A stretch of DNA of 37,772 bases, from contig CAYOBW010000032.1 in the NCBI GenBank assembly GCA_964402115.1, positions 1 to 37,772 of the forward strand. The letters are read 5' to 3'. How positions within the stretch are numbered: the first letter of the stretch is position 1; the number at the start of each line of letters is the position of its first letter. The notes under the pieces are model-generated. The model did not search any database. It saw only the letters and a list, made by a program, of their open reading frames with translations, and was not told the DNA's origin. The translations under genes were made by a program, and so were the position numbers. Source of the DNA: CAYOBW01 sp964402115. GTDB taxonomy: Bacteria > Verrucomicrobiota > Kiritimatiellia > UBA8416 > CAYOBW01. Shown here in pieces: positions 31,689-37,772 of the stretch.

Positions 31689-34382
31689 TCAAAACACCCG
31701 GCCGAAATCCCGCTCCTGCGGCACGGCGACAGCGCCGGGCATGTCCATGCGGGGACGCGCCAACAGGGCGTCGCGCCCCTGTTCGAGCGCCTGCAGCAAC
31801 GCCTTGTAGACCGGGTCCGCCGTATCGCCGAAAACCGGCGCGCGCACCCCGCCCCGCTCGCCCGTCCGGCCCAGCCCGCCCGCCTCCCGCGCCAGGTGTG
31901 CGTTCAGCAGCCGGCTGTGCGCGGGGCGCGTGAGGTTGATCCACCAGTTGTGCGGACGATTCCCGTTAGCGTCCAGATCGCCGTGGCAACGGGCGCAATG
32001 CGGCGTGTAGACGCGATCCAGTTCGGCCAGCCAAGGCTCCGGCTGCGGTGCAACGCGCCGGTTCTCCGGCACGAAGTGCCAGGGATCGCGCCCGCCCGTG
32101 GTGTAGGGCCGGGACATATCCCAGGTCGGGTAGTACTGCACGTTCGAATCGATCCAGGCGTAGACGCGCCGCCGGCTCTCGGCGTCGAGCTCGACATCCT
32201 TGTGCCGATCTTCGATGAACCGCGTCAGCCGGCTCACGGCCGACCCGCTGCGCAGCGCCGGGAAGACGCCGGTCGGCCCGCGATTGATGTAGTAGCGCTC
32301 AACCATGTTGCGCGCCACCAGGTGGTCGTACGACATGTTGAAGAAGCGAGTCTTGTCGCCGGAGAGGTCCACGCCGCCGGCGGGGGCGCGCCCGGCGTGA
32401 CAACGCACGCAGTGGCGATCCCACACCGGCTGCACATGCGCGACGTAGTCGAACGGTCCCGCCCCCCACGGTGGCGGACGCAAAGTATCCGGCGGGCGCG
32501 CCAGGCGCATCCCCGGCTTCCCGTCCGCCGGGGGCGCGGACAACCGCGACTCATGGCAGCCCACGCAAGCCACCTGTTCGCCGGAGGTAATCTGCGTGAC
32601 AGAGCCCATGCGCTGCACCTCCTTGCCGTCCCGGTCGAGGGCAATGAAGTACAGTTCGACGTTCGACGGCGCCCGGAAGCAGGCCGCGCCGCTCTCGTCC
32701 ACCGGCGCCTCGCCCAGGTTCTCCTTCACGTAGTAGCTGCCGTAGCCCACGATCGGGTAGTGATCGTGGAAACGCGGCCCTTCCGTGTTCCACTTCTTGG
32801 GCAGTTGCCGCACGACGCGGAGGGCCTTGACCTGCCCGCGCTGCACGCCCTGTTCGAGCAGGCCGCGGTAGACATCCGCCACGTAGAACACACCCTCGCC
32901 GGGCTCCTGCGGCGGCGGCTCAACGTGCATGGCGGGTTCGGGGCGGGGCGTCAGCGCAACAGCGGCGAAGAAACCGTTCCCCTCCTCAGCGAGCACGGGG
33001 AAGCGCACGCCGCTGTAGAGCCCGAGACAGAGGCGAAAGCCGGCGTCCTCGCCCCGACTGGCGTTGCCGACCGAGAAGAGGAACCGCCCCTGACCCAGCG
33101 GCCACGGATCGGTCGCCGCGCACGGGAAGAACGCGTCGCCCGGCGACCAGTTCGCATCCTGCCAGTCGCGCCCGCGGGCGGGCTGGTACGGGGTCTCCGC
33201 CGTGAGCTTCGTCAGCGCCGCCGGCGACTCGAGCCCGCGCGAGCGGTCGAGCAGCGCGATGTCGCCGATCGGCGGGTGGTGGTGCGCGGCCATGGTCAGC
33301 AGCACCTCGTCGGCGCCTGGCACGGGCTTGCCGCCGTAGCGCGAGTTCGGCACGGTCAGCGTGTTCCCGTAGAACAGCCGCAGTTGCCGCCCATCGGGGT
33401 TGATCGTCCACAGCCCCTGCCACGAGAAGATGTTCTTGTCCTGGTACTCCCAGCGCGTGCAGAGGATGCGCCCGTCCGGCAGGATCGAGGGGGCGCTCGT
33501 GCACAGCGTCGTGAAATCGATGCGCCGCACGTCGCTGCCGTCGGCGGCGCAGGTGTAGAGAGCCGAGGCGAGAAAGTTCTGGCAGAGCGAGTAGGACTCC
33601 ACGCGCGAGGAGCAGAACACGATCCGCCCGCCGGGACCGTAGACCGGGTTGAAGTCGTGCCACGGCCCGCGCGTGAGCTGGCGCAGACCCGCGCCGTCCA
33701 CGCCGATCTCCCAGACGTGGAACGGGTCCTGCACCTGCTCCTTGCAGCCGAGCAGCAGCCGCGTGCCGTCCCAGGACGGGGACAGGTCCCAGATGAAGCC
33801 GGCGGCGTTCTCAAAGATCACGCGCGGCGTGGCGTTGGCGCCAGCCGGATCGCACACGACCAGTGCCGACCCGCGCGGCGTGGCGTGCGAGAACAGCGTG
33901 CCGTTCGTGCCGCGCAGGCCATACGCGCGCCGCCGCACGCAGGCGAAAGGCGGCAGGCGCCGCAGCGCGTTCGTGTGCGCCCGTTCGTAAGTCCAGCGGA
34001 AGGCAGCCAGGGCGCCGGGCGTATCGTCGGCCACCAGCTGCGCCAGACGCAGCCGCAGCAGGGCGGCCGTGCCTTCGGCGGCTTCGCCCGCCAGACGCTC
34101 CGCCGCCTGCCGCACGCGCTCCGCGTCATTGGTGCCGCGCCACGCGGACACCGGCGCGCCGACCAGGGCCTCCAGGCTGGCGAGCAGGTCGGGCGCCGCA
34201 ACCGCGGCCGCCGTGCGAGCCTCCCCGGCGGCACGGAGGTCGCCGTTCCGCGCCTGCGCACGCACCGCAGCCACCTGCTCCGGCCAGTCCGCCGCCCCTG
34301 CGACCGCGGCCGCCAGCAAGCCGACCCCCATCCAAACGCCGCCGCGCATCCCTGTGTTCCCCTGCCGCCGGGCTCCCGTCAC
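31689..34382 (-). CDS. HzsA-related exported protein with three CXXCH motifs
   Basis: 897 residues. The GTG at 34382 overlaps the previous stop in a GTGA and follows GGAAGGG; an ATG at 34349 would also give a good signal peptide (GVWMGVGLLAAAVAGA). A helical N-terminal region (about 30-140) leads into a TolB/PD40-like propeller (about 170-430) with blocks such as VWEIGVDGAGLRQLTRGPWH and GPGGRIVFCSSRVESYSLCQ. The C-terminal cytochrome region has C606-V-G-C-H, C658-V-R-C-H and C796-A-R-C-H, one more haem site than the paralogue at 1166-3970. It is likely a periplasmic redox or sensing protein of unknown substrate. Coupling to the split-barrel gene upstream suggests a joint redox role. Confidence 0.85.
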   Translation of the reverse strand: MTGARRQGNTGMRGGVWMGVGLLAAAVAGAADWPEQVAAVRAQARNGDLRAAGEARTAAAVAAPDLLASLEALVGAPVSAWRGTNDAERVRQAAERLAGEAAEGTAALLRLRLAQLVADDTPGALAAFRWTYERAHTNALRRLPPFACVRRRAYGLRGTNGTLFSHATPRGSALVVCDPAGANATPRVIFENAAGFIWDLSPSWDGTRLLLGCKEQVQDPFHVWEIGVDGAGLRQLTRGPWHDFNPVYGPGGRIVFCSSRVESYSLCQNFLASALYTCAADGSDVRRIDFTTLCTSAPSILPDGRILCTRWEYQDKNIFSWQGLWTINPDGRQLRLFYGNTLTVPNSRYGGKPVPGADEVLLTMAAHHHPPIGDIALLDRSRGLESPAALTKLTAETPYQPARGRDWQDANWSPGDAFFPCAATDPWPLGQGRFLFSVGNASRGEDAGFRLCLGLYSGVRFPVLAEEGNGFFAAVALTPRPEPAMHVEPPPQEPGEGVFYVADVYRGLLEQGVQRGQVKALRVVRQLPKKWNTEGPRFHDHYPIVGYGSYYVKENLGEAPVDESGAACFRAPSNVELYFIALDRDGKEVQRMGSVTQITSGEQVACVGCHESRLSAPPADGKPGMRLARPPDTLRPPPWGAGPFDYVAHVQPVWDRHCVRCHAGRAPAGGVDLSGDKTRFFNMSYDHLVARNMVERYYINRGPTGVFPALRSGSAVSRLTRFIEDRHKDVELDAESRRRVYAWIDSNVQYYPTWDMSRPYTTGGRDPWHFVPENRRVAPQPEPWLAELDRVYTPHCARCHGDLDANGNRPHNWWINLTRPAHSRLLNAHLAREAGGLGRTGERGGVRAPVFGDTADPVYKALLQALEQGRDALLARPRMDMPGAVAVPQERDFGRVF

Positions 34383-34771
34383 TGCCCTTCCGGCTCGTCA
34401 CCGACAACCGGCCGCACACGATCCACCTGGAAGTACACCAGGAACCGGGGCCCGCTGTCGGCGCCGCTCTCCATGTGCACGGGCCGCCGCCGCATGGCCT
34501 GGATCTTCTGCGGATCGGTTTCCTCGGCGAGCCGCGTCAGGTACAGCCGCTTGCCCGTGTAGCCGCCGCCTTGCTCGATGAACAGGTACGCCGCGTGCGG
34601 GTTGGACTGCAGGTTCCGATGGCTGAGGCGATCGGCCATGATGAAGGCCACCTTCCCCTCTTCCACCACGTGCGGCCGCCCGTATACCGCCACGTCAACC
34701 TCGCCGGAGGCGTTCGCCGTCGCGAGGATCCCGGTGCCCTTGGTGTTCTCAAAGTAATCGCCGAGTGTCAT
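34379..34771 (-). CDS. Pyridoxamine 5'-phosphate oxidase-like split-barrel protein
   Basis: 130 residues from the ATG at 34771, supported by AGGAGAG 7 nt upstream. The sequence has the split-barrel order of the family: LGDYFENTKGTGILATANASG, DVAVYGRPHVVEEGKVAFIM, then LSHRNLQSNPHAAYLFIEQ, where flavin-binding members carry similar residues. It is about the size of single-domain FMN- or F420-type members. No signal peptide is seen, so it is cytoplasmic. Its stop overlaps the HzsA-related start by 4 bp, so the two are made together despite different cellular locations. The substrate is unknown; a flavin or haem reductase-like role would be speculation. Confidence 0.8.
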   Translation of the reverse strand: MTLGDYFENTKGTGILATANASGEVDVAVYGRPHVVEEGKVAFIMADRLSHRNLQSNPHAAYLFIEQGGGYTGKRLYLTRLAEETDPQKIQAMRRRPVHMESGADSGPRFLVYFQVDRVRPVVGDEPEGQ

Positions 34772-34874
34772 GACCGTCTCTCCTGTGTCTGCGGACCGTT
34801 TTGCCTCATTGCGCCGACCGTTGCGGCGCCGGAGGTTGTACCCCATGGGAGGCGCGGCGCTCAAGAGCCGATTC

Positions 34875-37634
34875 TCACAGCGAGAAGCGCTGCGGCGGTT
34901 TGACAGTCAGCACGATCCGCTCGCCTTCCGCCCCGAAGTAGCCGCCCCACCCCACCCTGATCGCGGTGACTTGCGCAAGGTCCAGTACGTGCTTTGCCGG
35001 CTGAGACCACCCGGCGAGGGTGAACTGGCTGAACATGACATGCACGCGACTCGTGCCCGGCGTGTTCAGGTGACGCCCCGTGCCGGCGATGTAGTCTCCG
35101 CCGTCCTGCGTGTGGAGGATCACGAGCATTTCCGCGGGCGTCTGCTGCCCTTCCGGCACGGCGGCATCGAGCGCCAGCCCCAGGCTCCCGCCCAAGGCCA
35201 GCGGCTCCGCATAGTTGAAACACAGGAAGAGGTGGGTGTCCACCTGCCCCTTCGTCACTGTCGCCGCCGCACACCACCCCACCGCGTCGTCGCCGGCGAG
35301 CTCCGAGCGGACATACTGTCCCTGGCCCACAACGGGCTTCGCGGCAGGTAGCGGAGCGCACGTCAGCGCGAGACCGGGCGGACCAAAGCCGCCCAGGCGC
35401 CGCGGCGTACCCGTTTGCCGGGCGCGGAACAGCAGCGCGCCATAGGGAGCGAGTTGCACCGGCACCCTCGCACCGGCCCCAAGCGGCGTCATGGCACCCG
35501 TGGCCGGATCCCACTGCTCGCTCACGCCCGTCCCGCAGAAACGGAGTTCGCCGCCCCACGCGGCGTCGCCGTCGTTGATGGCGAAGTAGACGTCGTGCCC
35601 GTCCACGCGGCGGCGTGTGATCCGCACGGGCGCCCGCGCGTCGGCGCAAGCCGCGTCGCGCTCCAGCAGCGCATCGAGCGCCTTCGGCACGAGCGCCGCC
35701 AGACCCGCGGGCAGGGCCACCCCCACGCCGCCGGCGGCATTCGTGGCCAGGCACGGCGCCTCGCCCGCGCCAAACAGCTCGAGGGCGATGGCCTGCACGC
35801 GCGGCGAGGGCCACTCGCGCTCGCTGTTGGCTGGCAAGGCGCCAACCGCGATCACCACGCCGCCCTTGCGCCAGAACCGCGCCACGTTCTCCCAGGCCGC
35901 CAGCGGCAGCGTGTCAACAGCGGGCAGCACCAGCACGCGCCAGCACAGGTCACCGTGAGCAAGCGCGTCGTCCCTGACCCTGGCCTCGCCCAGCGCGCGG
36001 GCGTCGACGTACGTGAAATCGCGGTTGGCCCCGTACAGGACGTCGCTCACCCGGCGGAAAACGCTCTCGATGCCCAGCGCCGCCGCCTCGCCGGTCGCGC
36101 CGTGACGGGCGGGAATGAATTTCGGCCAGATGCTTTCGATGGGGTAGAGCACGGCGATGTCGCAGACCTGCGGCCCGCCGGCCAGCATCGTCGAGCAGCG
36201 GCCGACGTGCCGATTGAGCCGCCGCAACGCCTCGTCGCCCAACCCCTGAAACGCGTGGTAGCTGGTGAGGGTGTTGATGCCGCCCCACAGGAGCCGGTTG
36301 CAGGTGCCGCGAATCTCCTCCTCCGTGACGGTCCGAACCGGGCGCTGGTCGCCGCCCGGCCGATAGCGCTGACAGTGGTCGGAAACCTCGCACATTGTCA
36401 CGGGGCGTTCCTCCAAGTCCGCAATGCTGCCGATTAGCCGGGCGATGGACCACGGCGCCTCCGGCGGCAGGCTCGTGAGGCAATCCATGCCAGGTGCGTC
36501 CAGGCGCCGCGCGCAGCGGAAGAAGTCGCCGTATAGCGGCACGTGCGCAGCCAGGCCTTCCTCCATCAGCAGGTGACCGCCCGAGGCCAGCTTGTGGCGA
36601 CGGCACCAGGACTGGATCTGCCCGAAGTAGTTCTCCGCCACCAGGTCTGCCACCGTGTTCCAGAAGTCGTACCGCGCCCTGGCCCCTTGCGGCCCGGCCT
36701 CGGCCACCAGCGCGGGCAGCAGCGGCAGCAGGCCGACGCCGCTGCGCTTCCGGAACTCCGCCGCCAGCGTCTCCGACCACGGCAGCACGCGGTACGGCAT
36801 CGGGCGCATCCAGAGGTTCATCAGCGAGGGTTCGTCGGTGAACGTCGCCGTGAAGCAGCGCCCGAGATCCCGACCCAGCCGTTCGGCATAACGGTCGTGG
36901 GTCACCGCCAGGAAGCGCGCGGTCGGCTCCGGCATCAGCAGGTTGATGCACGGCTTCTTGAAGGCGAGGCTGACAGCCGCATGCGTGCCCTCGTAGATGA
37001 GGTCGTCGGTCATTGCCACCACGAGCCAGTCGCCCGCGGGAGCCTGCCACGTCAGCCGTCCCCCCGCGACGGACGCCGCGAGGTCGCGCAGTTCGCCCAG
37101 TGCCACCATCCCGCGACGACGCGGCAGGACAGCGGCCAGCACGAGCCGGCCAGGCGGCAGGGCCAATTCAACCGCGCCTCCGTGACTGTTCGTTTCGGCA
37201 ACCAGCAAACCGCGTGCTGCCCATTCGGGGTGGCCGCGCAGGGTGAGGTCGCGCGCGCTGCCGGAGGGATAACCGCACTCGTCGTAGAGCCAGAGCGCCA
37301 TGCCCGCCGCCCGGGCCAGTCGCACGCCCCGCAGGAACGCGGGCCACTTCGTCTCGTCGTCCACGTAGCCGTCGAAAGCCACGTTACCGGCGAAACCGCC
37401 GAACCCCTGCGCGGCGAGGGTTTGGAGCAGCTTGTCCTGCGCGGTCGGTTCGTCGGGTTGCGCATGGATGATCTTCAAGATCCGCGCCGGGGCCGGCGGC
37501 TCCGCGAAACGTTCGACCAGCGGCCGGTCCTCCGCCGGCAGCGGCGGCAGAACACTCTCCACCGACGCGGCATCCGCCCGGCAGCAGGCGGCCAACAGCA
37601 TCGCCAGCAGCCCGCCTCCACCTTTTCGCAGCAT
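34875..37634 (-). CDS. Exported GH106-like glycoside hydrolase
   Basis: 919 residues from the ATG at 37634. The N-terminus MLRKGGGGLLAMLLAACC contains a Leu-Ala-Ala-Cys lipobox-like sequence, so it may be a lipoprotein. The following region carries LWLYDECGYPSGSARDLTL, typical of GH106-type alpha-L-rhamnosidase-like enzymes, and FTATFTDEPSL with candidate catalytic acids. A barrel-like part (about 60-480) is followed by a GATase-like module (VLVLPAVDTLPLAAWENVARF and WRKGGVVIAVGALP) and C-terminal beta domains. It probably removes a deoxysugar or related residue from a polysaccharide; the substrate is not certain. It lies 103 bp upstream of the split-barrel gene and 31 bp after another exported-type gene. 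Confidence 0.7.
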   Translation of the reverse strand: MLRKGGGGLLAMLLAACCRADAASVESVLPPLPAEDRPLVERFAEPPAPARILKIIHAQPDEPTAQDKLLQTLAAQGFGGFAGNVAFDGYVDDETKWPAFLRGVRLARAAGMALWLYDECGYPSGSARDLTLRGHPEWAARGLLVAETNSHGGAVELALPPGRLVLAAVLPRRRGMVALGELRDLAASVAGGRLTWQAPAGDWLVVAMTDDLIYEGTHAAVSLAFKKPCINLLMPEPTARFLAVTHDRYAERLGRDLGRCFTATFTDEPSLMNLWMRPMPYRVLPWSETLAAEFRKRSGVGLLPLLPALVAEAGPQGARARYDFWNTVADLVAENYFGQIQSWCRRHKLASGGHLLMEEGLAAHVPLYGDFFRCARRLDAPGMDCLTSLPPEAPWSIARLIGSIADLEERPVTMCEVSDHCQRYRPGGDQRPVRTVTEEEIRGTCNRLLWGGINTLTSYHAFQGLGDEALRRLNRHVGRCSTMLAGGPQVCDIAVLYPIESIWPKFIPARHGATGEAAALGIESVFRRVSDVLYGANRDFTYVDARALGEARVRDDALAHGDLCWRVLVLPAVDTLPLAAWENVARFWRKGGVVIAVGALPANSEREWPSPRVQAIALELFGAGEAPCLATNAAGGVGVALPAGLAALVPKALDALLERDAACADARAPVRITRRRVDGHDVYFAINDGDAAWGGELRFCGTGVSEQWDPATGAMTPLGAGARVPVQLAPYGALLFRARQTGTPRRLGGFGPPGLALTCAPLPAAKPVVGQGQYVRSELAGDDAVGWCAAATVTKGQVDTHLFLCFNYAEPLALGGSLGLALDAAVPEGQQTPAEMLVILHTQDGGDYIAGTGRHLNTPGTSRVHVMFSQFTLAGWSQPAKHVLDLAQVTAIRVGWGGYFGAEGERIVLTVKPPQRFSL

Positions 37635-37665
37635 GTCCCCTACCTTCTGGATGCCGGCGACGCCG

Positions 37666-37772
37666 CTACCGCGCCGGCGCGCGCAGGTGGTAGAACCGCG
37701 CAGCTGCGGACCCCAGCTTGCCCGTGTAGGTATTGAGCGGCGGGGTGGCCGGAATGTTGTCCAGCGAGTGGA
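37666..37772 (-). CDS. C-terminal end of an exported-type protein (partial)
   Basis: Only the last 35 codons are inside the window, reading SLDNIPATPPLNTYTGKLG then SAAARFYHLRAPAR before a TAG at 37666-37668. The RFYHLR ending resembles the FYRV-type tails of the two surface proteins at 6851 and 14032, which suggests a secreted repeat or beta-helix protein. It ends 31 bp before the GH106-like start, so the two are probably co-transcribed. Confidence 0.6.
   Translation of the reverse strand, partial: HSLDNIPATPPLNTYTGKLGSAAARFYHLRAPAR

Overview
This is a GC-rich chromosomal window with no rRNA, tRNA or CRISPR array. The gene content points to a member of the PVC group, most likely Verrucomicrobiota, Kiritimatiellota or Lentisphaerota. 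The indicators are two HzsA-related multihaem propeller proteins, exported glycosidase-like enzymes, long Ig/cadherin-repeat surface proteins with C-termini ending in FYRV-like residues, a signal-peptide FIST protein and a Gfo/Idh/MocA oxidoreductase. The phylum is inferred from these families and not from a marker gene.

Layout. Positions 1-1165 hold a probably 5'-truncated minus-strand hypothetical gene, a strong hairpin beside it and one interspersed repeat. Positions 1166-10870 carry an HzsA-related cytochrome-like protein (+), converging on a minus-strand pair: a beta-helix/cadherin-repeat surface protein and a GH2-like glycosidase that overlaps it by 4 bp. A two-component system (histidine kinase and OmpR-type regulator, 11013-13300) diverges from that pair, with a 13-bp tandem repeat between them. 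Positions 13310-16794 encode, on the minus strand, an exported protein of eight carboxypeptidase-regulatory-like repeats, translationally coupled to a small outer-membrane beta-barrel. Divergent from it, with its own promoter, ribosome site and terminator, is the most striking gene: an exported 485-residue protein made almost wholly of 60 Thr-X-Cys-Pro heptads (17012-18469). Positions 18652-24877 form a plus-strand operon of two tandem paralogous membrane proteins and a Gfo/Idh/MocA oxidoreductase.

Positions 24878-28531 are a mobile-element-scarred stretch. It holds a DUF4338/DruA-like relic, an M14 zinc carboxypeptidase, and a REP-associated tyrosine transposase with short GGTGCCAGGCACC-type palindromes on both sides. 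Positions 28532-37772 are all minus strand: a GH106-like glycosidase, a split-barrel flavin-type protein coupled to a three-haem HzsA-related protein, then a FIST protein, an iron-dependent alcohol dehydrogenase and a PIN/NYN-like protein. The window ends inside one more exported-type gene.

As a whole the region looks like an envelope and polysaccharide-interaction island: secreted glycosidases, surface repeat proteins, periplasmic haem proteins and a sensor system. Adjacent genes repeatedly overlap by 4 bp (ATGA or GTGA), so several pairs are probably translated together. The Cys-Pro heptad protein is the best candidate for something undescribed; a disulfide-crosslinked envelope or fibre role is possible but is inference only.
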